A DNA stretch of 11,674 nt. Source: Sulfurimonas sp. (GTDB lineage: Bacteria; Campylobacterota; Campylobacteria; Campylobacterales; Sulfurimonadaceae). Shown in pieces: positions 1-6,817 of this stretch (position 1 is its first letter; every line of letters starts with the position of its first letter). The stretch lies in NCBI RefSeq assembly GCF_023228785.1, contig NZ_JALOAN010000051.1:1-11674 (forward strand). Direction: 5' to 3'. Position numbers and translations under genes: made by a program. A model generated the notes under the pieces. It worked only from the letters and a program-made list of their open reading frames with translations, was not told the DNA's origin and made no database searches.

Positions 1-41
1 TTAATTTGCTTTTTTAGCTCTTCGTGGTTTATCAAACTCAT
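1..41 (-). CDS. 5' end of an unidentified leftward gene, cut by the window edge
   Basis: Only the first 13 full codons are visible, reading MSLINHEELKKQI, so the product cannot be named. The ATG at 41-39 is preceded by AAGGA seven bases upstream, a normal Shine-Dalgarno, and by an extended -10 element at 73-81. The reading frame is open to the window edge. It is called a real gene because start, ribosome site and promoter line up. It lies left of the IS scar and is transcribed away from it. Confidence 0.55.
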   Translation of the reverse strand, partial: MSLINHEELKKQI

Positions 42-72
42 GTGTAAATCCTTATAAATAATTCACTTGATG

Positions 73-81
73 ACTATATCA
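73..81 (-). promoter_or_regulatory. Extended -10 promoter for the leftward edge gene
   Basis: The minus strand reads TGATATAGT, an extended -10 (TG-n-TATAnT) about 32 bases before the ATG at 41. No good -35 is present, as is common in Campylobacterota. It lies inside a small dyad, TTGAT-N6-ATCAA (67-82), which could be an operator or chance. Confidence 0.45.
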
Positions 82-137
82 AATAAATTCAATTTTTAAG
101 GTTTACACAGTTAGATTTACACTCTCTAATTTTGCTT

Positions 138-245
138 ATGGATGAAAAATTACTTAAAATGTATCGTAGATATGCCCATACGGAAGAAGCTTTTGCGGTA
201 CTTTTTACAAAAAAATATCTTATTCAAGCTAAAGATTTCTATTAA
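138..245 (+). pseudogene. Short ORF, probably the truncated start of a gene cut at the IS junction
   Basis: An ORF of 35 codons starts with MDEKLLKMYRRYAHTEEAF and ends at TAA 243-245. Its composition looks protein-like, but I do not recognise a family. Its last four or five codons lie in DNA that on the other strand still encodes the transposase remnant, so the natural reading is that the gene once continued and was cut near 229-235 by the IS or by the deletion that removed the rest of the IS. There is no clear Shine-Dalgarno before the ATG. It may be a chance ORF. Confidence 0.25.
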
Positions 246-507
246 TCTCCCCTTCAAGCTTTCTGCTACTTCTTATTTTATTTAAGTATCCATAGATATA
301 GATTTTTAGGAGTAGTTTAGGATGAAATGCAGGTTGTCCATCTTTGATGAAATTTCTTTTAGTTTTTATGTTGAGTTTAAAAATATCCAATGTATCTGCA
401 TATGCTTCTATTGCACGAACTACATTATCTTCTTCTACTAACTCATCTAAACTTGGTGGAAACATCAGTTGCTGTTTACGGTTTAAGCCTTGTTTGTATA
501 TACCCAT
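229..507 (-). pseudogene. N-terminal fragment of an IS1182-family transposase
   Basis: The 92 residues match the N-terminal region (DUF772-type) of IS1182/IS5-like transposases. The pattern is LMFPPSLDELV at about 14-24, then GQPAFHPKLLLKIYIYGYLN around 57-76, then RSSRKLE. Full-length members have roughly 450-550 residues and continue with an ADFRK segment and a DDE catalytic core. Here the frame ends at TAG just after RNL, and nothing like the core follows toward position 1, so no active enzyme can be made. The ATG has AAAGGG five bases upstream. Family assignment is from recognised motifs, not a search. Confidence 0.8.
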
Positions 508-615
508 AATTACCCTTTATATAGTGCTTATTTTACTCTCTTTATGATTTTAGGATGGTTCTGGTAGAATATTTATAGTTTTTAGGATTGGGTTCTTTCA
601 CAGTCTCAGTAGAGC
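229..615 (-). mobile_element. Truncated insertion sequence remnant, IS1182-like
   Basis: The element keeps a transposase start and its upstream region, followed by what is probably one terminal end. The rest of the transposase, the far terminus and any target duplication are missing. The right border is estimated: the strand leading into the transposase reads ACTGAGACTGTGAAAGAACC (594-613), which looks like an IS terminus, and homology to the neighbouring higB gene resumes shortly after it. The left border is placed where the transposase homology stops, at about 229-234. The exact ends are inferred. Confidence 0.6.
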
Positions 616-638
616 CAATAATTACTTTAACCACTTAA

Positions 639-779
639 AGTTCTATTAATGGGAACTTTAATATTGCAGGAAATAAGTATAGATTAGTAGTTACTATAAA
701 TTATTATGCAAAGATTGTTTTCATCAAGTTTATTGGGACACATAAGCAGTATGTTAAAGTCAATATGGAGGATTTATAA
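639..779 (+). pseudogene. higB: C-terminal remnant of a HigB-family toxin gene
   Basis: This frame (46 codons from 639, opening after a stop at 636-638) contains NGNFNIAGNKYRLVV and FIKFIGTHKQY. These are hallmarks of the C-terminal half of HigB toxins (RelE-like mRNA interferases; usual motif vFNI.GNKYRLi...FIrFIGTH.eYdki). A full toxin has about 95-105 residues. The N-terminal half is missing and no ATG opens the frame. Relative to family members, about three residues (RVV) also seem to be missing before FNI. Its TAA (777-779) lies one base before the higA ATG, the usual higBA spacing. It is presumably inactive. An upstream stretch in another frame (NHLK, 630-641) may be a frameshifted further piece. 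Confidence 0.75.
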
Positions 780-780
780 A

Positions 781-1152
781 ATGAATATCAAACCTATTAA
801 AAACGAGCAAGACTATGCTCATACACTTAGCTTAATTGAACACTTAATGAGTGCTAAACCAAATACACCTCAAATGGATGCATTAGAAGTGCTTACAACA
901 TTAGTTGAGGCATATGAAGAACAATTTTACAAAATAGATGCCCCTGATCCTATTGAAGCGATTAAGTTTAGAATGGAGCAGGAAGGTCTAAAACAAAAGG
1001 ATTTAGTAGCAATAGTTGGAAGTAAATCGAGAGTTTCTGAAATATTAAATAGAAAAAGAAAACTAACTATCCAAATGATAAGAAATTTTCACACTCAACT
1101 GAACATACCCGTTGAAAGTCTTCTCTTGGACTACAAAATAGATTGTGCTTAA
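781..1152 (+). CDS. higA: HigA-type antitoxin, HTH (Xre-like) regulator, orphaned
   Basis: The 123-residue protein resembles COG5499 HigA antitoxins. It has an N-terminal helical segment with NEQDYAHTLSLIEHLM (8-23), an acidic linker, then an Xre-type helix-turn-helix at about 61-115 (GLKQKDLVAIVGSKSRVSEI followed by LNRKRKLT). In an intact system it binds and neutralises HigB and represses the higBA promoter. The start at 781 is chosen over an in-frame ATG at 706 because GGAGG (767-771) lies nine bases upstream and the extra 25 residues are only an out-of-frame reading of the higB remnant. The cognate toxin gene is broken, so today the protein may be just a DNA-binding regulator, an antidote against related toxins, or a decaying relic. 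Confidence 0.85.
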   Translation: MNIKPIKNEQDYAHTLSLIEHLMSAKPNTPQMDALEVLTTLVEAYEEQFYKIDAPDPIEAIKFRMEQEGLKQKDLVAIVGSKSRVSEILNRKRKLTIQMIRNFHTQLNIPVESLLLDYKIDCA

Positions 1153-1198
1153 TTGCTAACAAAATGTAGAAGAGTTGTTATTACAAAAACTATTAAGA

Positions 1199-1231
1199 AG
1201 CCAATAAGTGCCTAGCGGCGATTTATTGGCT
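1199..1231. terminator. Strong palindrome between convergent higA and def
   Basis: The arms AGCCAATAA (1199-1207) and TTATTGGCT (1223-1231) are perfectly complementary (9 bp). Inside the loop, GCC (1210-1212) can pair with GGC (1217-1219), extending the hairpin. It lies between convergent genes, as a bidirectional terminator would. No run of T follows on the plus strand and only an interrupted one on the minus strand, so termination is not certain. It could also be a small repeat element. Confidence 0.45.
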
Positions 1232-1256
1232 ATATTCGAGTTATGAAGAGTAACCT

Positions 1257-1277
1257 AAAAAGCGTATCATTTGATGC
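1257..1277 (-). terminator. Possible weak terminator at the end of the tig-clpP-def operon
   Basis: On the minus strand GCATCA-AA-TGATAC starts inside the def stop codon and is followed by GC and five T (1261-1257). The stem is short (six pairs, one G-T) and the nominal loop is tiny, so it is weak. The stronger hairpin at 1199-1231 lies further downstream. Confidence 0.35.
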
Positions 1278-1801
1278 TATTTAGAAGCTTTTTTCTCTTT
1301 TTGCATTCGTTTATACTCTTTTTCAAATTTTTTTCTTCTTGAGTATGAAAGTTTATCTATGAAAAGTATGCCATTTAAATGGTCCATCTCATGTTGGATA
1401 GCTACACTTAAAAGTCCACTAGCATCTATGGTTTTAGTATTTGAATCTCTATCTTGAAAGTTTACAGTTATGTTGTCATATCTTGAGATATCTTCATAAA
1501 AGCTAGGAACACTCAAACAACCCTCTTGATAGACTATCTCTCCTTCTTTTTTAACAATGATTGGATTTATCATCTCTATGAGGTTTTCTTTTGATTGTTC
1601 TGAATCATCATCTGGAATATTTATTATCAAAGCTCTCTTAGCGTGAGCAACTTGAATAGCGGCTAAACCTATTCCATTTGAGTTCATCATCACATCATAC
1701 ATCGCATCTAAAAGCAGATGTAATTTTTCATCAAACTTCTCAACTTCTTTTGATGTCTCTCTTAACTTTTTATCTGGATATTCTACTATATTTAATTTCA
1801 T
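1277..1801 (-). CDS. def: Peptide deformylase
   Basis: The product removes the formyl group from the N-terminal methionine of nascent proteins, in the cytoplasm at the ribosome. All three family motifs are intact in 174 residues: GIGLAAIQV (motif 1), EGCLS (motif 2, whose Cys is a metal ligand) and QHEMDHLNG (motif 3, with two His ligands and the catalytic Glu). Length is normal, and the lysine-rich C-terminal tail (RRKKFEKEYKRMQKEKK) is an ordinary extension. The start MKLNIVEYPDKKLR fits the family, but there is no good Shine-Dalgarno upstream, so translation may depend on coupling to the GGDEF gene that ends 30 bases before it. It is the last gene of the leftward tig-clpP-GGDEF-def set. 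def, clpP and tig are also adjacent in Helicobacter and Campylobacter (from memory). Confidence 0.97.
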   Translation of the reverse strand: MKLNIVEYPDKKLRETSKEVEKFDEKLHLLLDAMYDVMMNSNGIGLAAIQVAHAKRALIINIPDDDSEQSKENLIEMINPIIVKKEGEIVYQEGCLSVPSFYEDISRYDNITVNFQDRDSNTKTIDASGLLSVAIQHEMDHLNGILFIDKLSYSRRKKFEKEYKRMQKEKKASK

Positions 1802-1831
1802 CTGTTTGTAACTTACTCTTTTTTACTTTAC

Positions 1832-2860
1832 TTATTCTCTTAAAGAGACAGCGAAATCTATCTTTGGATCACTATAAGCTTTCTCTATACCATCCATTGC
1901 ACTTACAACTATCTCTTCAACTGTATAAAGAGTAGATATGTCAGTAACCCCTATCGATATTTTTAACTGGATCTCCCGATCTGCTAAAAAGAAGTTAGAG
2001 TTTGAAACTAACTCACAAAGTCTTTCACTCGCTTTTTTAGCACTATCTATATCTGTGTGTTTTAGAACCATTGCAAAAACACCATTTCCATAATGAGCCA
2101 CTATATCGCTTCTTCTTGAAGTCTTGAGCAAGAGCCTAGCAATCGTTCTAGTCATAAGAGTTATTGCTTTATCGTTGTCTACACTCTCTTTTAATTCTCG
2201 AGAGAGCTCTATCATGATAAGCGAGCTTTTATGTTTAAACTCTCCTATTAACTCCATCTCTTGTTCTATCTTTGTCATTAGATATCGTTTGTTATAAACA
2301 CCATATCTATTGTCAAAGATAGTCTCATTTTCTACACCTTTGATTATCTTTGCTGTCTCGTCATAAAAGTCTCGCATCTGAGTACTTTGTTTTTTAAGTA
2401 TACTGTTTAACTTTGAGACATCACTCTCTAGTGACGAAGCTACGCTTATAGCAGCTTGTATCTCTGTATTATCTTGAAGTTCTTGCTTTTTCTTCTCTAA
2501 GATTTTTGTCATCAATGCCATATTTTTATAAAGATTTGCAGTAACACCTAGTATATTTTTTATAGATCCAAAGCCTCTTTTTAGACTCTGCTCAAGCATG
2601 ATCGTATTTTCATCATCATTACTCTCTTCTAGTTCAAGCATAGAGTGGATCTGCTTTCTTAAGCTCTCACTCTTGTCTTCTAAAAGCCTATCAAAATACA
2701 AAGAAAAGTTATTTGGAGTAGGTGGCAAGTTATCTTTTATAAGGGCATTGAGTACCTCTTTAGAATAAATCTCTAACTCACTAGTAGGTTCATCAATCTC
2801 TACCGCCGCTATAGTTGGCTCTTTTACTGCACGGTTTCTACTTCTTAAAGATCCTGCCAT
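1832..2860 (-). CDS. GGDEF-family protein with degenerate active site
   Basis: The 342-residue soluble protein has three parts. There is a low-complexity start, a helical region at about 30-180 (a PPTPNNFSLYFDRLLEDK segment at 46-63 and coiled-coil-like stretches around 115-170), and a C-terminal GGDEF-fold domain from about 181 (FDNRYGVYNKRYL replaces the usual LTGLYNRR). The catalytic signature GGDEF/GGEEF is replaced by YGNGVF (257-262), and the metal-binding Asp of the D-x-D-x-F-K segment is absent (IMIELSREL, 215-223). Diguanylate cyclase activity is therefore unlikely; a scaffold or c-di-GMP/GTP-sensing role is possible. ATG follows AAGGGG at six bases, and only nine bases separate it from the clpP stop, so it is co-transcribed with tig and clpP. 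Its substrate and partners are unknown to me. Confidence 0.85.
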   Translation of the reverse strand: MAGSLRSRNRAVKEPTIAAVEIDEPTSELEIYSKEVLNALIKDNLPPTPNNFSLYFDRLLEDKSESLRKQIHSMLELEESNDDENTIMLEQSLKRGFGSIKNILGVTANLYKNMALMTKILEKKKQELQDNTEIQAAISVASSLESDVSKLNSILKKQSTQMRDFYDETAKIIKGVENETIFDNRYGVYNKRYLMTKIEQEMELIGEFKHKSSLIMIELSRELKESVDNDKAITLMTRTIARLLLKTSRRSDIVAHYGNGVFAMVLKHTDIDSAKKASERLCELVSNSNFFLADREIQLKISIGVTDISTLYTVEEIVVSAMDGIEKAYSDPKIDFAVSLRE

Positions 2861-2869
2861 ATTAACCCC

Positions 2870-3460
2870 TTACTCTTTATCGTTTTTAACCAAAACCTCA
2901 TCGATCATGCCATACTCTTTAGCCTCTTTAGAGCTCATATAGTTATCACGATCAGTGTCTTTTTCAACTCTTTTAATGCTTTGACCTGTGTTTTTGGCTA
3001 GTATTGCATTAAGTTCCACTTTCATTCTTAAGATCTCTTCAGCTTGAATAGCGATATCTGTTGCTTGACCTTGAGCACCACCTAAAGGTTGGTGTATCAT
3101 GATACGGGCATGAGGAAGAGCGTATCTTTTACCTTTTTCACCAGATGAGAGCAAAAATGCACCCATAGATGCAGCTTGTCCTACACAAATAGTAGCAACA
3201 TCTGAGCGGATATAGTTCATAGTGTCATAAATTGCCATTCCAGCAGTTACCACGCCACCTGGAGAATTTATATAAAAATATATATCTTTTTCAGGATCTT
3301 CAGCTTCTAAAAAAAGTAGTTGTGCAACTATAGAAGAAGCAACTGCGTCGTTTACTTCTCCACTTAGCATGATTATTCTATCTTTTAAAAGACGAGAATA
3401 GATGTCATAAGATCTCTCTCCGCGTCCAGTTTTTTCTACTACATAAGGAATATAACTCAT
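2870..3460 (-). CDS. clpP: ATP-dependent Clp protease proteolytic subunit
   Basis: The product is the serine peptidase that forms a barrel of two heptamers and degrades proteins fed by ClpX or ClpA. The catalytic triad is visible: Ser98 in GQAASMGAF, His123 in MIHQPLGG and Asp172 in DTDRDNY. The N-terminal IPYVVEKTGRGERSYDIYSRLL and the 196-residue length are typical. Translation starts two bases after the tig stop, with TAAGG overlapping the junction, so clpP is almost certainly coupled to tig. In many bacteria clpP is followed by clpX; here the next gene is the GGDEF-like one, then def. Confidence 0.98.
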   Translation of the reverse strand: MSYIPYVVEKTGRGERSYDIYSRLLKDRIIMLSGEVNDAVASSIVAQLLFLEAEDPEKDIYFYINSPGGVVTAGMAIYDTMNYIRSDVATICVGQAASMGAFLLSSGEKGKRYALPHARIMIHQPLGGAQGQATDIAIQAEEILRMKVELNAILAKNTGQSIKRVEKDTDRDNYMSSKEAKEYGMIDEVLVKNDKE

Positions 3461-3462
3461 CC

Positions 3463-4767
3463 TTAGGCTTCTTTTATCTTTGAGTTTAGAAGTTGGCTAA
3501 GAACCTTATCTTCAATCATTGACATCTGAATAGCTGGAAGATATCCCGCTGTTTTATACTCTTCATAAGCTTTTTGAGGATCTTGCCCCATTTGCATAGC
3601 TTCGTAGTAAATCGTTTGCATTACTTCTTGCTCTTGTATTTTTACATTCTCAGCATTTGCTAATGCATCTATGATAAATGTAGCTTTTACACTTCTTTGT
3701 GCATCTTCTCTTAAAGTCTCACGAAGCTCTTCTAGTTTATCTTGGTTTTCGCGAAGCTCTTTAATCTCTTCTTCACTCATAGTTTGAGCTTTTTTATTTA
3801 GTGCCATATCTATCTCTTGATCAACTACAAATTCTGGAAGATCAAACGAAAGCTTTTCAACAAAAATTTCTAAAAGTTCTGGCTTTAAGTTGTCATTATA
3901 AAGTTTGCCTAGTTTTTCATTTTCTATCTGAGTTTTTACTTGTTTTTTTAACTCTTCTAAATTTGCATCTTTGTCACCTGGAAGCATTTTTTTAGCTAAC
4001 TCATCATCAATAGCCACTTCATCTTTTACTTTAATGCCATTTACTTTTACTTTAAACATTGCATCTTTACCAGCTAGCTCACTTCCACCGTAGTTCTCTG
4101 GAAACTTTACGTTTATCTCAACTTCTTCATCTCTTTTTACGCCGATAAGTTGATCTTCAAAACCAGGGATGAATTGACCAGAACCTAAAAGAAGTTCAAA
4201 GTTCTCAGCCTTACCACCCTCAAAAGCCTTACCATCAACAAAACCTTCAAAGTCAATAACTGCTGTATCTCCATCTTTCATTTTGCGGTTTCTTGCAATA
4301 TCTTTTAAAGGTGCTTGTGCTTGTGCTAACTCAGTGATTCTTGCTTCAACATCAGCATCACTTACTTCTGGTTTATCAAACTCTTTTACAAGTGAAGCAT
4401 AATCACCTAGTTCAATAGTTGGTCTCATTGCAACTTTAACAGCTACTTCTATCTTGTCTTCACTCTTATCAAACTTAGAGATATTTGGCTCACCAATAAG
4501 TTCATCATTTGCAATCTTTAGTTCTTCTAAACCTTTGTTTAATACTTCACGAAGAGCTTCAGATTCAGCATCTTGGATAAGTTTATCTCCATACTGTTTC
4601 TTAACAACACTAACAGGAACTTTTCCTTTTCTAAAACCTTGAACATTAGCAGTTTTTGCCAACTCTTTAGCAATTTTTTCCAAGTTAGCGTCAATCGCCT
4701 CTTTTAATATTGTCGCTTCTATAAGAGCGTTAGAACCATTTATTTTAGTTGATTTGATTTCCATCAA
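3463..4767 (-). CDS. tig: Trigger factor, ribosome-associated chaperone
   Basis: The product is a 434-residue chaperone and peptidyl-prolyl isomerase that binds near the ribosome exit tunnel and shelters nascent chains. Three domains can be traced. The N-terminal ribosome-binding domain carries the signature GFRKGKVP (44-51). The FKBP-type isomerase domain spans about 163-248 (GDTAVIDFEGFVDGKAFEGG, then LGSGQFIPGFEDQLIG). The C-terminal substrate-cradling helical domain runs to the end. Two adjacent ATG codons (4767 and 4764) could start it; AAGGA lies five bases before the first, which I prefer slightly, and the difference is one residue. It is the first gene of the leftward operon with clpP, the GGDEF-like gene and def, all but the GGDEF-like one acting on new or misfolded proteins. 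Confidence 0.97.
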   Translation of the reverse strand: MMEIKSTKINGSNALIEATILKEAIDANLEKIAKELAKTANVQGFRKGKVPVSVVKKQYGDKLIQDAESEALREVLNKGLEELKIANDELIGEPNISKFDKSEDKIEVAVKVAMRPTIELGDYASLVKEFDKPEVSDADVEARITELAQAQAPLKDIARNRKMKDGDTAVIDFEGFVDGKAFEGGKAENFELLLGSGQFIPGFEDQLIGVKRDEEVEINVKFPENYGGSELAGKDAMFKVKVNGIKVKDEVAIDDELAKKMLPGDKDANLEELKKQVKTQIENEKLGKLYNDNLKPELLEIFVEKLSFDLPEFVVDQEIDMALNKKAQTMSEEEIKELRENQDKLEELRETLREDAQRSVKATFIIDALANAENVKIQEQEVMQTIYYEAMQMGQDPQKAYEEYKTAGYLPAIQMSMIEDKVLSQLLNSKIKEA

Positions 4768-4816
4768 TTTCCTTTTTTACATCGTTTACTTGTTTTTCAA
4801 GCATTATTTTTGGATA

Positions 4817-4822
4817 ATATTA
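4817..4822 (-). promoter_or_regulatory. Candidate -10 element for the tig operon
   Basis: The minus strand reads TAATAT in the 73-base gap between lspA and tig, about 50 bases before the tig ATG. There is no clear -35. A weak AT-only hairpin (CTAAAA/TTTTAG, 4824-4840) lies just upstream, right after the lspA stop. The operon could also be partly read through from glmM-lspA. Confidence 0.3.
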
Positions 4823-4840
4823 CCTAAAATCTTCTTTTAG

Positions 4841-5296
4841 TTAGCTTTTGCATAATTTTGGCTTAAAATTTAGTATCAAAAACCACACAACTGCAACATC
4901 TATCATAACATCAGCAAAGTTAAACACTGCAAAGTCAAATCCACAATGCCAATAGACCATGTCTACAACTCCGCCATGTATAAATCTATCATAGATATTA
5001 GACAAGGCTCCACCCATTAATAATCCAGCTGGCAAAGCAAAGCAAAGTTTTTTTAGATTTATAATATAGATTAAGACACCAAAAACTAAAATAAGTTGTA
5101 TATACTTTAACCATTCATCTAAAAAACTTAGCATTGAAAAGGCGACACCTCTGTTATAGACTAAAATCAGATCTATACATTCGGTGTAGTAGCGAAAGCC
5201 ATCTACAAAAAGCATTTTTATATTTTGATCTATTATAAAAATACCTGCCATAGTTAAAAAAAGTATGGCATTTAATTTTAGAATTTTGCTAGGCAT
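4841..5296 (-). CDS. lspA: Lipoprotein signal peptidase (signal peptidase II)
   Basis: The product is an inner-membrane aspartic protease that cleaves the signal peptide of diacylglyceryl-modified prolipoproteins. The 151 residues show four hydrophobic segments (about 9-24, 63-80, 87-101 and 128-144) and the conserved residues: Asp23 (DQNIK), Asn48 (YNRGVAFSM), GGALSNIYDR (95-104), and the catalytic pair Asp112 (GGVVDMVYWH) and Asp129 (FNFADVMID). Ser99 stands where many orthologs have Gly (GGAxGN), a mild change I believe occurs in this phylum. The ATG lies eight bases inside the end of glmM (shared ATGCCTAG) and there is no strong Shine-Dalgarno, so translation is probably coupled to glmM. 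The glmM-lspA pairing recalls lspA-glmM-rpsT-prfA in Helicobacter pylori. Confidence 0.96.
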   Translation of the reverse strand: MPSKILKLNAILFLTMAGIFIIDQNIKMLFVDGFRYYTECIDLILVYNRGVAFSMLSFLDEWLKYIQLILVFGVLIYIINLKKLCFALPAGLLMGGALSNIYDRFIHGGVVDMVYWHCGFDFAVFNFADVMIDVAVVWFLILNFKPKLCKS

Positions 5297-6629
5297 TTAA
5301 GGCTTTTTGAAAAAACTCAACCATCTCTGTCATATGCAAATTTAACTCTTTTGTATCTCTACACTCAAGCAAAACTCTTAGTTTATTTTCTGTTCCTGAG
5401 TATCTTATGAGATGTCTTATGTGCTTTGCATCTAACTCTTTTAACTTTGCATCAAGTCCATCTACCTTAGAGAGAGGCATCTTTATTTTTATATTTATAT
5501 TTACAAGCTTTTGTGGATAAAGTTTAAAAGGGCGAAGAGCTACTGAAGCTTTAGTCTTTGTATCTATAATGAGTGCTAGAGTTTGTAAGGCACTCACAAG
5601 TCCATCTCCAGTTTTTGCAAAATCACTAATTATTACATGACCACTCTGCTCTCCTCCAAAATTAATTCCCTCTTTTTTCATAATCTCTAAAACATTTTTA
5701 TCACCTACATCTGAACGAAAAAGTTTAAGTTTTTTTGATTCCATGTAATCTTCTAACGCTTGATTACTCATAACCGTTGAGACAATCCCTCCTCCTTTTA
5801 AAACACCTCTATCATTCATGTAAGAACCAAGTGCCCCAAGGAGCTGATCACCATCAACTATATCACCCTTCTCATCTGCAACAACAAGTCTATCAGCATC
5901 TCCATCAAGTGCTATCCCTAGATCTGCTCTATATTTAACAACGCTCTCACAAAGGTCTTTTGTATGAAGTGCGCCACAACTCTCATTTATATTAAAACCA
6001 TCAGGCTTATTATGGAGTACAATAACTTCAGCACCAAGCTCTTCTAAAACTGTAGGACCTACTATATAACCTGCTCCATTTGCAGTGTCTAAGACTATTC
6101 TCATCCCACTAAGTGAACTCTCACGAGGGAACGAATTTTTAAGTGCTACTATATAGCGTCCTATGACATCATCGATTCTTTTCGCTTTACCTATCTCTTT
6201 GCCAGTTACTTGAGCATCTGCTATCTTTTCATCATTAGCATATATTGCTTCTATCTCGGCTTCTACTTCGTGTGATAGTTTGTCTCCATGCCCATCAAAA
6301 AATTTGATACCATTATCTTCATAAGAATTATGCGAAGCACTAATCATTATCCCAGCATCACATCTCATGTTTTCAGTAATAAAAGCAATTGCTGGTGTTG
6401 GCATAGGACCTATTTGAATAACATCATAGCCTATAGCACTTAATCCACTTACAATAGCATTCTCTATCATATAACCACTTCTTCTAGTATCTTTTCCAAT
6501 TAGTATTCTGTTTGTTTTTGAGTGAGCTTTAAAGTATATTCCAGCAGCCATAGCAATTCTCATAGCCATCGGTGCACTTAAAAATGATCCCGCTTCACCT
6601 CTTACTCCATCTGTTCCAAATAGTTTCAT
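5289..6629 (-). CDS. glmM: Phosphoglucosamine mutase
   Basis: The product converts glucosamine-6-phosphate to glucosamine-1-phosphate, the step before UDP-GlcNAc synthesis for peptidoglycan and lipopolysaccharide. The 446 residues carry all four signature loops of the alpha-D-phosphohexomutases: the phosphoserine loop ISASHN with Ser99, the Mg-binding loop DGDADR (242-247), the sugar-recognition loop GGEQSGH (325-331) and the phosphate-binding loop RYSGTENKLRV (409-419). The start MKLFGTDGVRG is the family norm. TGGAA precedes the ATG by six or seven bases, and an extended -10 lies at 6657-6665. It is followed by lspA, whose start overlaps its end, and is transcribed divergently from rpsT. 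Confidence 0.98.
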   Translation of the reverse strand: MKLFGTDGVRGEAGSFLSAPMAMRIAMAAGIYFKAHSKTNRILIGKDTRRSGYMIENAIVSGLSAIGYDVIQIGPMPTPAIAFITENMRCDAGIMISASHNSYEDNGIKFFDGHGDKLSHEVEAEIEAIYANDEKIADAQVTGKEIGKAKRIDDVIGRYIVALKNSFPRESSLSGMRIVLDTANGAGYIVGPTVLEELGAEVIVLHNKPDGFNINESCGALHTKDLCESVVKYRADLGIALDGDADRLVVADEKGDIVDGDQLLGALGSYMNDRGVLKGGGIVSTVMSNQALEDYMESKKLKLFRSDVGDKNVLEIMKKEGINFGGEQSGHVIISDFAKTGDGLVSALQTLALIIDTKTKASVALRPFKLYPQKLVNINIKIKMPLSKVDGLDAKLKELDAKHIRHLIRYSGTENKLRVLLECRDTKELNLHMTEMVEFFQKALNA

Positions 6630-6656
6630 TATATTTCCATCATATTAAAGTGGAGT

Positions 6657-6665
6657 ATTTTAACA
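6657..6665 (-). promoter_or_regulatory. Extended -10 promoter for glmM-lspA
   Basis: The minus strand reads TGTTAAAAT, matching TG-n-TAtAAT with one mismatch, about 28 bases before the glmM ATG. No -35 is evident; the upstream DNA is A/T tracts. Confidence 0.5.
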
Positions 6666-6777
6666 TATATTCATCTTAGCATCCCTATTTTATTTTAAAA
6701 AAGGCAATATATATACATTTATGCTCATTTTTTGTAAGTTTACCTTGTCTTTAACTTAATTTTAATTATTTTTAAGC

Positions 6778-6783
6778 TAAGAT
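6778..6783 (+). promoter_or_regulatory. Candidate -10 element for rpsT-prfA
   Basis: TAAGAT lies 34 bases before the rpsT ATG and is followed by TTCGCAC, a plausible start region. Upstream there is no -35 but a series of T-rich tracts (about 6728-6733, 6750-6775), like the periodic T tracts that stand in for -35 boxes in Campylobacterota. Confidence 0.45.
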
Positions 6784-6817
6784 TTCGCACTAAAAAATTA
6801 ATGAGAAGGACTCATGC

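Noticed and set aside
344..547. Rightward 67-residue ORF across the transposase remnant
   Set aside because: It is antisense to recognisable transposase sequence and has no ribosome site.
706..780. Upstream ATG at 706 as the higA start
   Set aside because: The added 25 residues are an out-of-frame reading of the HigB remnant, while GGAGG at 767-771 points to the ATG at 781.
1157..1231. Integron attC-like site (TAACAA...TTGTTA plus the GCCTAGCGGC hairpin)
   Set aside because: The pieces do not have attC spacing or the conserved R box pairs, and no integrase or cassette array is seen.
6657..6783. Riboswitch or glmS-type ribozyme near glmM
   Set aside because: The leader before glmM is under 30 bases from its likely promoter and no conserved aptamer elements are visible.
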